Source of the DNA: Clostridium sp. C2-6-12
GTDB lineage: Bacteria; Bacillota; Clostridia; Clostridiales; Clostridiaceae
Direction: 5' to 3'
DNA: 64,000 nt
Assembly (NCBI RefSeq): GCF_009928485.1
Contig: NZ_JAABNP010000010.1
Span: 110,643-174,642 of the forward strand
Shown here: positions 36,000-44,964 of the stretch, piece by piece
Numbering within the stretch: the first letter of the stretch is position 1
Layout: each line of letters starts with the position of its first letter
Translations under genes and position numbers: made by a program
Notes under the pieces: model-generated
Told to the model about the DNA's origin: nothing
Databases searched by the model: none
Seen by the model: the letters and a program-made list of their open reading frames with translations, nothing else

Positions 36000-37496
36000 A
36001 TGATAAACTATGAAATAAACAGACTTATAAATTTTGCTCTTCAGCAAAACCTTATAACAGAAGAAGATAAAATCTACTCTACTAACCTACTTCTTGGAAC
36101 ACTTAAATTAAATGAATTTTATCCAGAAGAAGTTAATGAGAGATTAGTAACACCTACCCCTATATTAGAAAACATATTAGATTATGCATCTGAGCAAAAT
36201 TTAATAGAAAATACTGTTACTGAAAGAGATTTATTTGATACTGAAATAATGAATTGTCTTATGCCTAGACCATCAGAAGTTATAAGTAAATTTAATGAAT
36301 TATATAAGGAAAATCCAGAAAAGGCTACTGAATATTACTATAATTTAAGCATAGCTTCTAACTATATCAGAAAAGACAGAATCGATAAAAATATCGTTTG
36401 GAAAGCTAAGACTGAATATGGCGATTTAGACATAACAATAAATCTTTCAAAACCAGAAAAAGATCCAAGGGATATAGCTAAGGCTAAGTTAATTAAATCA
36501 AGCTCATATCCAAAATGTTTATTATGTAAGGAAAATGAAGGTTTCTATGGACACATAAATCACCCAGCAAGACAAACTCATAGAATTATACCTTTAGATT
36601 TTACTGGAGGGCAAAAATACTTCTTGCAATACTCTCCTTACACTTATTATAATGAACATTGCATAATATTTAATGATGCACATATACCTATGAAAATTAA
36701 TAAAGATACTTTTAGAAACTTATTAATTTTTACAGATATATTGCCTCATTACTTTGCCGGATCTAATGCAGATTTACCTATAGTTGGTGGTTCTATATTA
36801 TCTCATGATCATTATCAAGGTGGTCATTATACTTTTGCTATGGCTGAAGCTGAAGCAGAGAAAAAATACACACTATTTGGTTATGAAGATATTGAAGTGA
36901 GCAGAGTTAAATGGCCAATGTCTGTTGTAAGACTTTCAGGTAGGACTAAAGATAAATTATTAGATTTAGCTGATCATATTTTAACTTCTTGGAGAACTTA
37001 TTCTGATGAATCCGTAGGTATACTAAGTCATTCAGGTGATGAACCACATAACACTATAACTCCTATTGCTAGAAAAAGAAATGGTAACTATGAACTTGAT
37101 TTAGTTCTTAGAAATAATAGAACAAGTGCTGAACATCCTCTAGGTATTTTCCATCCGCATAATGAAGTTCATCATATAAAGAAGGAAAATATAGGACTTA
37201 TCGAAGTTATGGGACTTGCAGTTCTTCCAGCTAGATTAAAAGAAGAATTAAATATATTAAAAGATTGTTTAATAAATAAAGTACCTGATATTTCAGATAA
37301 TGAAACTGTTGCAGTACATGCTAATTGGTATAAAAATCTTTTAGAAAAATATTCAAATATAACAGAAGAAAATGCTTATGGTATATTACAAGAAGAAGTT
37401 GGATTTAAATTCCTTGAAGTACTATGTCATGCAGGTGTTTACAAGAGAGATGAAGCAGGCCTTGCAGCCTTTGATAAATTTATAAATACATTATAA
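36000..37496 (+). CDS. galT: UDP-glucose--hexose-1-phosphate uridylyltransferase, class II
   Basis: A 498-residue class II GalT, the Gram-positive form that is longer than the E. coli enzyme. The region HPARQTHRIIPL and the SHDHYQGGHY motif (near 273-282) carry the catalytic histidines. It transfers UMP from UDP-glucose to galactose-1-phosphate. It lies 12 bases after galE and 12 before galR, in one operon with both. Confidence 0.95.
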   Translation: MINYEINRLINFALQQNLITEEDKIYSTNLLLGTLKLNEFYPEEVNERLVTPTPILENILDYASEQNLIENTVTERDLFDTEIMNCLMPRPSEVISKFNELYKENPEKATEYYYNLSIASNYIRKDRIDKNIVWKAKTEYGDLDITINLSKPEKDPRDIAKAKLIKSSSYPKCLLCKENEGFYGHINHPARQTHRIIPLDFTGGQKYFLQYSPYTYYNEHCIIFNDAHIPMKINKDTFRNLLIFTDILPHYFAGSNADLPIVGGSILSHDHYQGGHYTFAMAEAEAEKKYTLFGYEDIEVSRVKWPMSVVRLSGRTKDKLLDLADHILTSWRTYSDESVGILSHSGDEPHNTITPIARKRNGNYELDLVLRNNRTSAEHPLGIFHPHNEVHHIKKENIGLIEVMGLAVLPARLKEELNILKDCLINKVPDISDNETVAVHANWYKNLLEKYSNITEENAYGILQEEVGFKFLEVLCHAGVYKRDEAGLAAFDKFINTL

Positions 37497-37508
37497 GGTG
37501 GAGTAATT

Positions 37509-38531
37509 ATGAAGTTAACTATAGTAGATGTGGCTAAAAAAGCAAATGTATCAGTTGCAACAGTTTCAAGAGTAATGAATGGAAACTATCCTGTAAAAGC
37601 TGAAACAAAACAAAGAGTTCTTCAAGTTATAGAAGAGCTTAACTATATACCTAACATGCAGGCCCGTGAGCTTACACAAAAAAAGTCAGCTACTATAGGC
37701 GTTGTAGTTCCTAGTATTAATAATATGTTTTTCCCAGAAGTTATAACTGGAATAGAAACCAGCTTAAAGCTTAATTCATTATCTCTCGTTTTAGCTTGCA
37801 GCAACAATGACAGCGAAGAAGAAAAATTATGTGTTAATAACTTGTTATCAAGAAATGTGTCTGGAATAATAATTATTGACCCTAATGCAGAAAATGTAGA
37901 ATCAAAATTCTATCATGGCATTTCAAAACAAACGCCTGTTGTTTTTGTTAATGGACCTTCTGTTTCTTCAAACATTTCATCAGTTATTAACGATGAAGCC
38001 ATGGGAGCAAATATGGCGTTAAATCATCTGTTGGAAAATAACCATAAAGATATATTATTTGTAAGAGGAAAAGATAGTTATTCCTATGATGTTAAAGAAA
38101 AAGTATATAAATCAACAATGGAGAAGTTAAATAGCTTTAATCCAAAAAATATTATTAACATAGGAAATGGAAATAGCAGCGAAACTGTTGATAACACTGT
38201 TAACATATTCCTCGATGTGTTAAAAAAATCTTCAGCAACAGCCATTTTTGCCTGCAATGATCTTATGGCTGTAGGTGTCCTCAACGCCTGCAAAAAGTTA
38301 AATTTAGATGTCCCAAAAGATTTATCAATTATTGGCTTTGACAATATTGATTTAAGTAAATTTGTTGAACCTAAGTTAACTACAATAGATCAAAACATGT
38401 TCCTTCTTGGAACTAATGCAGCAACCTTACTATTGGAGAAAATAGAATTTGATAATTCCTATAGTAAAAGAATAATTCTTATAAATTCTTTAGTTGAGCG
38501 AGATACTATCTCTAAATTAGAGAGCAAATAA
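37509..38531 (+). CDS. galR: LacI-family regulator of the gal operon
   Basis: A 340-residue LacI/GalR protein. The helix-turn-helix is at 4-25 (TIVDVAKKANVSVATVSRVM), followed by the hinge and a periplasmic-binding-like effector domain. It is the last gene of the gal operon, followed by a strong terminator, and the near-palindrome at 33759-33778 is a suitable operator, so autoregulation is probable. The inducer is likely galactose or a metabolite. Called galR from context rather than from tested binding. Confidence 0.88.
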   Translation: MKLTIVDVAKKANVSVATVSRVMNGNYPVKAETKQRVLQVIEELNYIPNMQARELTQKKSATIGVVVPSINNMFFPEVITGIETSLKLNSLSLVLACSNNDSEEEKLCVNNLLSRNVSGIIIIDPNAENVESKFYHGISKQTPVVFVNGPSVSSNISSVINDEAMGANMALNHLLENNHKDILFVRGKDSYSYDVKEKVYKSTMEKLNSFNPKNIINIGNGNSSETVDNTVNIFLDVLKKSSATAIFACNDLMAVGVLNACKKLNLDVPKDLSIIGFDNIDLSKFVEPKLTTIDQNMFLLGTNAATLLLEKIEFDNSYSKRIILINSLVERDTISKLESK

Positions 38532-38566
38532 AATTACTTACCAGGCACTCCTTGATAAGTATAAAC

Positions 38567-38607
38567 CAAAAGCAGTCCTATTCTTTATTGAATTAAGACT
38601 GCTTTTT
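38567..38607 (+). terminator. Terminator of the gal operon
   Basis: Stem AAAAGCAGTC / GACTGCTTTT followed by T, 35 bases after the galR stop codon. Confidence 0.9.
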
Positions 38608-38626
38608 AATCTTGCTTTATATCTTA

Positions 38627-39580
38627 TTACTTTTGTACATATTCAGCTATCTTAGATACACTCTTTTCTAATTGTTTATCTACTTTTCCAGCTTCTTCAA
38701 TATGACCAGTGATTTGTTTATTAGTTGTTGTAAGAGTTCCATCAACTTCCTTTATTGTGCTTATAGTTTGAACTACATAATCTTTTTGATTATTTATTGT
38801 ACTAATTAATTTATTTGCTTCTTGCTCAACACTATTAAAGGAGTTTAAAGCATCTTCTATTTTTTCTAATGCTCCTTTTGAAGATTTAACCCCATCTGAA
38901 ACTGCTAAAGTACTCTTTTCAACACTGCTTAAAACATTTCTAGTTTGGGTATCAATGTCACTAATCAATTTAGTTATATTGCTACTACTCTCTCCAGTCA
39001 TTTCAGCTAATTTTCTAACTTCATCAGCAACTACTGAAAATCCTTTACCTTGCTCCCCTGCTCTTGCAGCTTCTATTGCTGCATTAAGCGCAAGAAGGTT
39101 TGTTTGAGATGCTATTCCACTGATCAATTGGGCAATTTCACCAATTTGCTTTAGCTTTTCACCTAATGAAGTAATATTTTTATATGTATCTTTTGTCTCA
39201 ACATCTAGATTTTCAATTACCTTTATCATTCCTTCAACTGATTCTTTACCCTCAACAGATTTACCTAAAGTTGTCTTAGTAATTCCAACTAAATTACCAC
39301 CTTGATTAAAAAGGGTATCTGTAGATAAACTTGTTTGTTCAGTTAAATTCAACACTTTTTGCATTTGATTTTCAATTTGTTCTGTTAATTCTGCGAGTAT
39401 TTCATGCTCACCATTAACTTTATTATGTTGCTTTATTATATCTTCAATTTGTACATTAATACCTTTTAAAAATTCTATAGTATCATTGTTTTTACCTTGA
39501 ACTTGTGGCTTTTCTTCACCAAAATTTGTAGTCTGAACTGCTTCACTAACATTATTTGCTTTTTTAAAAAAATTAACCAT
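38627..39580 (-). CDS. Soluble methyl-accepting chemotaxis protein
   Basis: A 317-residue chemoreceptor without any membrane helix. The N-terminal 100 residues are polar and helical, and the signalling domain has the tip [20 protein letters not shown] at about 155-174 followed by [18 protein letters not shown]. It is short for a receptor: there is no recognised sensor domain. Cytoplasmic receptors of this type read internal signals or join membrane arrays. It stands alone on the minus strand, converging on the gal operon. Ligand unknown. Confidence 0.88.
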   Translation of the reverse strand: MVNFFKKANNVSEAVQTTNFGEEKPQVQGKNNDTIEFLKGINVQIEDIIKQHNKVNGEHEILAELTEQIENQMQKVLNLTEQTSLSTDTLFNQGGNLVGITKTTLGKSVEGKESVEGMIKVIENLDVETKDTYKNITSLGEKLKQIGEIAQLISGIASQTNLLALNAAIEAARAGEQGKGFSVVADEVRKLAEMTGESSSNITKLISDIDTQTRNVLSSVEKSTLAVSDGVKSSKGALEKIEDALNSFNSVEQEANKLISTINNQKDYVVQTISTIKEVDGTLTTTNKQITGHIEEAGKVDKQLEKSVSKIAEYVQK

Positions 39581-39660
39581 CCATTAATCCCCCTGCATTT
39601 TATTCTTACTAATAATTATCGTAGAATTCTAGCTAAACTAAAACAAAAAGCTTTAAAAGT

Positions 39661-40179
39661 TTATTGAAAATCTTTATACAAAAGACTTGGCTGAACTCCA
39701 TCATTATCTTGATATTTTCCGCTTGCATATTCATCATAATCACCTTCAACAGAGTGATAATATATTTGGCACAATTCAACTCCTGAATAAATCCTTATAG
39801 GTTGAACACAGAATATTTCTAAAGTCCAATATCCCTTAAAACCTACATCTCCGAATCCTGCTGTAACATGAATAAATAAACCTAATCTACCTACTGAAGA
39901 TCTTCCCTCTAACATTGGAACATATTTATTAGTCTCAGTATATTCTAAGGTTCTTCCTAGATACAATTTTCCTGGTTCTAAAACTAAACCTTCTTCTGGG
40001 ATAATTATTCTCTTAACCTTATTAGGTTTTTTCATGTCAAGAACCTCTTCATCATAAACAAGCAATTCATTATGAAGTCTTAAATTATAACTATTGGGAT
40101 TAAGTTGTTTTTCATCATATGGTTCAATTTTGATTTCCTTTCCAATTTTATTATTAATTTCTTTTCCTGAAAGTATCAT
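39661..40179 (-). CDS. dcd: dCTP deaminase
   Basis: A 172-residue dCTP deaminase. Motifs LNPNSYNLRLHNEL near 26-39 and EGRSSVGRLGLFIHVTAGFG near 91-110 are the trimer/active-site segments; the Glu in YWTLEI is the catalytic residue. The frame is open to 40197, but AAGGAGG stands 6 bases before the ATG at 40179. It deaminates dCTP to dUTP for thymidylate synthesis; some homologues also cleave dUTP. It is divergent from the radical-SAM gene, across a 243-base gap that holds that gene's LexA-like boxes. Confidence 0.93.
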   Translation of the reverse strand: MILSGKEINNKIGKEIKIEPYDEKQLNPNSYNLRLHNELLVYDEEVLDMKKPNKVKRIIIPEEGLVLEPGKLYLGRTLEYTETNKYVPMLEGRSSVGRLGLFIHVTAGFGDVGFKGYWTLEIFCVQPIRIYSGVELCQIYYHSVEGDYDEYASGKYQDNDGVQPSLLYKDFQ

Positions 40180-40337
40180 CTTATTCCTCCTTGGCAATTA
40201 TTACAAAATTCTGTCCAATTATTCTTTAATAATTTTTATACAAATATTTTCATTATTACTTATGTATACTCTTTCATTATGCATTTCATATATTTTTTTT
40301 GCAATATATAATCATATTTATAATTTAGAAATATGAG

Positions 40338-40366
40338 TTGTCACAGAACATATATTCGTATATAAT
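40338..40366 (+). promoter_or_regulatory. Promoter of the radical-SAM repair genes
   Basis: -35 TTGTCA (40338-40343), 17-base spacer, -10 TATAAT (40361-40366). The first LexA-like box fills the spacer; the second lies just after the -10. Confidence 0.8.
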
Positions 40367-40387
40367 ATTATTATCGAATATATGTTC
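40346..40387 (+). promoter_or_regulatory. Two LexA-like (SOS) boxes
   Basis: GAACATATATTC (40346-40357) and GAATATATGTTC (40376-40387). Each departs by one base from the Gram-positive pattern GAAC-N4-GTTC, and they are exact reverse complements of each other. They bracket the -10 box at 40361-40366. LexA binding is inferred. Confidence 0.65.
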
Positions 40388-40422
40388 CGGTATTATTTCT
40401 ATTAAAAGGAAGTGTTAACAAA

Positions 40423-41850
40423 ATGGATTTAATGGAAAAATTAAAGATTTTATCTAATGCAGCAAAATATGATGTATCTTGCTCCTCTTCTGGTTCAAAA
40501 AGAAAAAATTCTAATAATGGGATAGGTAATGCCTCTGAGGCTGGTATTTGTCATAGTTTTACTCCTGATGGACGTTGCATTTCTCTTCTTAAAATATTAT
40601 TTTCAAATGATTGTGTTTTTGATTGTAAATATTGCATAAACGGAGCTTCTAGAGATTTTTTAAGGGTTAGTTTTACTCCTGATGAAGTTTGTGATTTGAC
40701 TATAAATTTTTATAGGCGTAATTATATTGAAGGACTTTTTTTAAGTTCAGCCATCATCAAAAATCCTAATAACACTATGGAGCTTTTACTTAAAACAGTA
40801 AAAAAATTGCGTTTAGAAAAGAATTTTAATGGTTATATTCATCTTAAAGCTATACCTGGAGCTGATGAAAAGTTAATTCATGAAGCTGGCACTTATGTGG
40901 ATAGAATGAGTGTCAACATTGAACTTCCATCTAGTGATAGCCTTAAACTTTTAGCACCGCAAAAAACTAAAGATAAAATATTAAAACCTATGGGTATCAT
41001 TAAAAATTCTATCATTAATCATACAGAAATGAAGAAGTCTATAAAAAGCACCCCTCTCTTTGTTCCTGGCGGTCAAAGTACTCAATTAATTGTTGGTGCT
41101 ACTCCTGAAAATGATGGGAAGATACTTAAACTTTCAGAGGCTCTATATAACAAATTCAGTTTAAAAAGAGTTTATTATTCAGCCTATGTTCCTGTTATTA
41201 AAGATAATAAGTTGCTTCCAGACATTACTCATCCACCAATGATTCGTGAACACAGGCTATATCAGGCAGATTGGCTTCTTAGATATTATGGATTTAAAGC
41301 TAATGAACTTTTAAAAAATGATGATGATAATTTTGATTTAAACTTTGATCCAAAAACATATTGGGCTTTATCAAATTTAAATGATTTTCCTATTGAAATT
41401 AACAAAGCTTCTTATGAAAAATTATTACGTATTCCTGGAATTGGAGTTACTTCTGCAAAAAAAATATTAAAAACTAGACGTGTTCATAGTTTAACCTTTG
41501 AAGATTTAAAGAATTTAAGAGTTGTGCTCAAAAGAGCAAAATATTTCATTACCTGCAGTGGAAAATATTATGGTGATGTTTCTTTTGATGACAATAAAAT
41601 AAGAAATAAACTTTTGGAACAAAATGTTCCTAAAAATAAAGGAATAAACCCTAATCAAATCTCTTTCTTTGATGGGTTATCGCTAGAAGGAGAATCAACC
41701 TCCTCAGGAATTATACTTCCTAAGGAAAATATTACTTATCCAAGTTTAATATATCCCTCTAAAAAAGAAGTTACTTCAAATATCATATTACCTGAGACAA
41801 ATTTACTTAGATTAAATGACAGACTTACTTCTTTACATGGGCAATTTTAA
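40423..41850 (+). CDS. Putative DNA modification/repair radical SAM protein (TIGR03916-like)
   Basis: A 475-residue radical SAM protein with C64-x3-C68-x2-C71 for the [4Fe-4S] cluster and a helix-hairpin-helix segment (LLRIPGIGVTSAKKILKTRR) in the C-terminal third, which suggests DNA contact. This is the architecture of a family described as linked to a uracil-DNA-glycosylase-like partner. The following gene (41961-42704) is the usual neighbour. Two LexA-like boxes overlap its promoter, which supports a role in DNA damage. The chemical reaction is not known; I give none. Confidence 0.85.
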   Translation: MDLMEKLKILSNAAKYDVSCSSSGSKRKNSNNGIGNASEAGICHSFTPDGRCISLLKILFSNDCVFDCKYCINGASRDFLRVSFTPDEVCDLTINFYRRNYIEGLFLSSAIIKNPNNTMELLLKTVKKLRLEKNFNGYIHLKAIPGADEKLIHEAGTYVDRMSVNIELPSSDSLKLLAPQKTKDKILKPMGIIKNSIINHTEMKKSIKSTPLFVPGGQSTQLIVGATPENDGKILKLSEALYNKFSLKRVYYSAYVPVIKDNKLLPDITHPPMIREHRLYQADWLLRYYGFKANELLKNDDDNFDLNFDPKTYWALSNLNDFPIEINKASYEKLLRIPGIGVTSAKKILKTRRVHSLTFEDLKNLRVVLKRAKYFITCSGKYYGDVSFDDNKIRNKLLEQNVPKNKGINPNQISFFDGLSLEGESTSSGIILPKENITYPSLIYPSKKEVTSNIILPETNLLRLNDRLTSLHGQF

Positions 41851-41960
41851 TCTTTACAAAATTATCAAAACAAGTATTTACTGCAGAGAATTACTAAATA
41901 TTATTTTGTATTTCAACTCACTTAGATTGCCATAGTTAACGAAAGGATTGATGTGATATT

Positions 41961-42704
41961 ATGATATTATTTATATATGACAATACTTTTGAAGGTTTAT
42001 TAACTGCAATTTATGATGGTTTTTATTCAAAAGAGCCCCCTTCTTATATATATGGAATAAATGACTCTAATGCACCACTTATGCTTGGAGATATAAAAGA
42101 AATTATTACTGAAAAAGATAAATTTTCAAAAGTGAAAAATGCTATTATACAAAAAATAAATTTACTTGCCTTAAAAAAAATTTATACTGCCTTTTTAAGT
42201 AATGAAAAAGATAAAGAAATGCTTATATTTAAATACCTAAAGGTGGCTTTTAAAATTGGCCCTAAGGTTCATAACTTTTTAAATATTTACGAAATACGGT
42301 TGATTGATGAGTTAAATAAAAGAGTTACTCATGAAGCCCATAGGTTCACTGGTTTTATTCGATTTAATTGTGTCGATGAAAAATTTTTATATTCTTCTAT
42401 TGAACCTGACAATGATATCCTTGAACTCCTTGGCGATCATTTTAAAAATAGGTTTTCAAGAGAATACTTTATTATTAATGATATTTCAAGAGAAAAAGCA
42501 TTAATATATAATAAATTTTCCTACGAAATTATTGATATGGACAAAGAAACTTATGAACAGCTTAAATCTCATGAAGACCAATATTCTAGTCTTTGGAAAA
42601 CATATTTTAAATCTACAACTATAGAAGAAAGACGAAATCCAAAATTGCAGGCCAGACTTATGCCAAAGAGATATTGGAAGCACATATTAGAAACTTCAAG
42701 CTAA
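41961..42704 (+). CDS. Putative DNA metabolism protein, radical SAM partner (TIGR03915-like)
   Basis: A 247-residue protein of the family found beside the radical SAM repair protein. It starts MILFIYDNTFEGLLTAIYDG and ends with the characteristic basic tail (NPKLQARLMPKRYWKHIL). In some relatives it is fused to or replaced by a uracil-DNA-glycosylase-like domain; no such domain is visible here. It lies 110 bases after the first gene, with a somewhat distant ribosome site (AAAGGA 13 bases before ATG). A joint function with the radical SAM enzyme is inferred from constant pairing in clostridia and other anaerobes. Confidence 0.82.
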   Translation: MILFIYDNTFEGLLTAIYDGFYSKEPPSYIYGINDSNAPLMLGDIKEIITEKDKFSKVKNAIIQKINLLALKKIYTAFLSNEKDKEMLIFKYLKVAFKIGPKVHNFLNIYEIRLIDELNKRVTHEAHRFTGFIRFNCVDEKFLYSSIEPDNDILELLGDHFKNRFSREYFIINDISREKALIYNKFSYEIIDMDKETYEQLKSHEDQYSSLWKTYFKSTTIEERRNPKLQARLMPKRYWKHILETSS

Positions 42705-42810
42705 TTTGATATTCTTTCCTATGTTTTGATTTATTTCAATATATGCTGTATGCATATTTACTTTTGGAAAATTATGTCGTAGCATTTAATGGTAATAATA
42801 TTTACACAAA

Positions 42811-42866
42811 AAAATATACAAGTTTAATCTATCCCTTTCATGAATTAAACTTGTATATTTTTCTTT
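42811..42866 (+). terminator. Bidirectional terminator between the repair pair and carbonic anhydrase
   Basis: Perfect stem AAATATACAAGTTTAAT / ATTAAACTTGTATATTT, with T-rich sequence on both strands. Confidence 0.85.
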
Positions 42867-42878
42867 TATAATGTTTTA

Positions 42879-43439
42879 TTATAAATCGCCATTTACAACA
42901 ACTTCTACTTCCCCTGTTTCTGGACACATAATAAGTCCATGAACTTTTACTTCCTTAGGAAATAGAGGATGTTCTTTTATCATCTTTACACTTTCTTTTA
43001 TAGATTCTTCTACTGATTCAAAACCATGAAGCCATCTTTCAACATTAATTCCAGCATTTTGTAAGGTTGATAAAGTTTCTTCCTTTATACCTCTATCAAT
43101 CATTTTATTTATAAGACTTTTTGTATCTAAATTACTCATTCCACATCCATGATGCCCTACTACAAAAACATCTTCTGTTCCAAATTCATAAAACGCAACT
43201 AAAATGCTCCTCATTACGCCACCAAATGGATGCATAACTGTTGCCCCTGCATCTTTAATTATTTTAGCATCTCCATTTTTAATATTCATAGCCTTTGGCA
43301 ATAATTCTGTTAATCTTGTATCCATACATGATAATATTACCATTTTCTTTTTTGGTATTTTAGTTGTGACATATTCTTCATATTCCTTATTGCTTATGAA
43401 ATTTTTGTTATACGAAATAATTTCTTCTAATTTACTCAT
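42879..43439 (-). CDS. Beta-class carbonic anhydrase
   Basis: A 186-residue beta-carbonic anhydrase. Zinc ligands are C38 (in CMDTR with D40 and R42) and H96/C99 (in GHHGCGM). It converts carbon dioxide and bicarbonate; the size fits the short Gram-positive form. The ATG at 43439 has an unusual run of six G (GGGGGGCTGAAAA) as its ribosome site. It converges on the repair pair and ends in a shared terminator. No other carbon-fixation gene is nearby. Confidence 0.92.
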   Translation of the reverse strand: MSKLEEIISYNKNFISNKEYEEYVTTKIPKKKMVILSCMDTRLTELLPKAMNIKNGDAKIIKDAGATVMHPFGGVMRSILVAFYEFGTEDVFVVGHHGCGMSNLDTKSLINKMIDRGIKEETLSTLQNAGINVERWLHGFESVEESIKESVKMIKEHPLFPKEVKVHGLIMCPETGEVEVVVNGDL

Positions 43440-43626
43440 TTTTCAGCCCCCCGTAATTCAGTTAAGAGTTAATGCCCTTTAGGTTACCCTGTTGGAAATT
43501 AAGCGTTATAAGTTAAGAAAGGATAATGAATTTTTAGTATCACTCTTCTTAACTGTAACTGCTGTAATTGTAACTTTAACTGTAATATTTTTGTTTTTTT
43601 GCAATAAATTCAATAATTTTTTCGAA

Positions 43627-43664
43627 GAAAAGCATGGTATTTTAATACTAAGCTTTTCTTTTTT
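43627..43664 (+). terminator. Orphan plus-strand terminator
   Basis: Stem GAAAAGC..GTATT / AATAC..GCTTTTC followed by six T, on the plus strand. No convincing plus-strand gene lies upstream (43440-43626), which suggests either a small RNA or read-through control. A TTG-started frame (43492-43716) runs through it and has a hydrophobic stretch, but lacks a ribosome site. Confidence 0.65.
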
Positions 43665-43757
43665 ACTTATTAACTATTACAATTTTATTATATACTATAG
43701 TAATTTAACTTTGTAATAATGTAAAGCTAATTATTTTCATTTTATCTAAAATAACTC

Positions 43758-44801
43758 TTATGGCTTATATTCTTCATAGGGCAGTCGAATTGAAACTCCT
43801 GTGTCATCAAATTTATACTTTGTATCGTAAAGAGCATTTCTATTATAAACTAAATTAGTCCCAACTTTATATAATGCATTTGCTAATGCATTTGAATCCT
43901 GAAGCACAGACCCTGCCATAATTCCATCCTTGATCAACTTTTGAGCTTCCGGTATTGCATCTACTCCAACCACGGTTATTGTTTGATTTTTATCTCCCTT
44001 ATTATATCCATATTCCTGCAATGCTTCAATTGCACCTATTGCCATTGAATCGTTGTTAGAAATTATGGCTTCAATTTTGTTTCCAAGCTGAGAAAATAAT
44101 GCTTTTGTAGCATTTTTAGCTTCTTCCTTGTTCCAATCGCAAACTTTTATAGCAAGTTCTTCAGTTTTTATACCTGAATTGTTAATAGACAAAATAGAAT
44201 ACTTTGTCCTTGTAACAGCTTCAAGATTATCTGTTTCTCCCATTAGCATGATATATTGCAGTATATTATCATTATTTTTATCTATTGCTGATTTATTATT
44301 ATTCCATATATTTGTAACACCCTTTCCTTGAAGTACTCCAGCTTCAGCTACTTCTGTCCCTATATAACAGGATTTATTATAAGACTTAACAGCATCTATA
44401 GAAACTGGTTCCCTGTTAAACAATATTACAGGAATATTTTGTTCTTTAACTTTATTAATTACTTCCCTTGTACTATTAGTTTCTACTAAATTTATTAACA
44501 AAATATCATTTTCATTTTTTTCAAGTAAATTTTCAAGTGTTCCATTTTGCACCTGCTGATCATTCTTTCCATCATAAAATGTAAAAATAATTTTATTGGG
44601 ATTATCATTTTGAATTTTTTCCAAACTTTCTCGTACTAAAGAAATATATGCATCATCAAACCTATATAATAATACACCTGCTTTAATAACTTTATTTTCT
44701 CTAGGAAATATATTGGCACTTGCAAAATTTGTATTATGACTTAGTATTACCATAAAAATAATTATGATAATACTACAATATTTCCATATACTTTTAAACA
44801 T
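43758..44801 (-). CDS. MglB-like galactose/glucose-binding protein, divergent paralogue A
   Basis: A 347-residue substrate-binding protein of the MglB type. It has a hydrophobic signal (MFKSIWKYCSIIIIIFMV) but no lipobox, so it is either secreted or membrane-tethered. YRFDDAYIS, INLVE and SNNDSMAIGA match the sugar-site segments of MglB, and DKNNDNILQY is the Ca-binding loop. The second sugar loop is changed: GHxDAxxR of E. coli reads DNLEAVTRT. The start is the ATG at 44801 (AGGAAAGGAT upstream); the frame is open to 44840. It follows paralogue B by 163 bases, as a separate unit. Confidence 0.85.
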   Translation of the reverse strand: MFKSIWKYCSIIIIIFMVILSHNTNFASANIFPRENKVIKAGVLLYRFDDAYISLVRESLEKIQNDNPNKIIFTFYDGKNDQQVQNGTLENLLEKNENDILLINLVETNSTREVINKVKEQNIPVILFNREPVSIDAVKSYNKSCYIGTEVAEAGVLQGKGVTNIWNNNKSAIDKNNDNILQYIMLMGETDNLEAVTRTKYSILSINNSGIKTEELAIKVCDWNKEEAKNATKALFSQLGNKIEAIISNNDSMAIGAIEALQEYGYNKGDKNQTITVVGVDAIPEAQKLIKDGIMAGSVLQDSNALANALYKVGTNLVYNRNALYDTKYKFDDTGVSIRLPYEEYKP

Positions 44802-44964
44802 AATATTAATCCTTTCCTGTCTTATTAAATATCTGTACATTTTAAATTCACATTAATATTACTCAATTATTAAAACTACCTTTTATGATATCATTAAATT
44901 ATCATCTAATTTTAATAAAAAACTATATCATATATAACGTCACTATGCATCTCTCAAAATACAG

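Noticed and set aside
43492..43716. A TTG-started frame of 74 codons with a hydrophobic stretch
   Set aside because: No ribosome site before the TTG, and a strong terminator lies inside the frame; not enough to call a gene.
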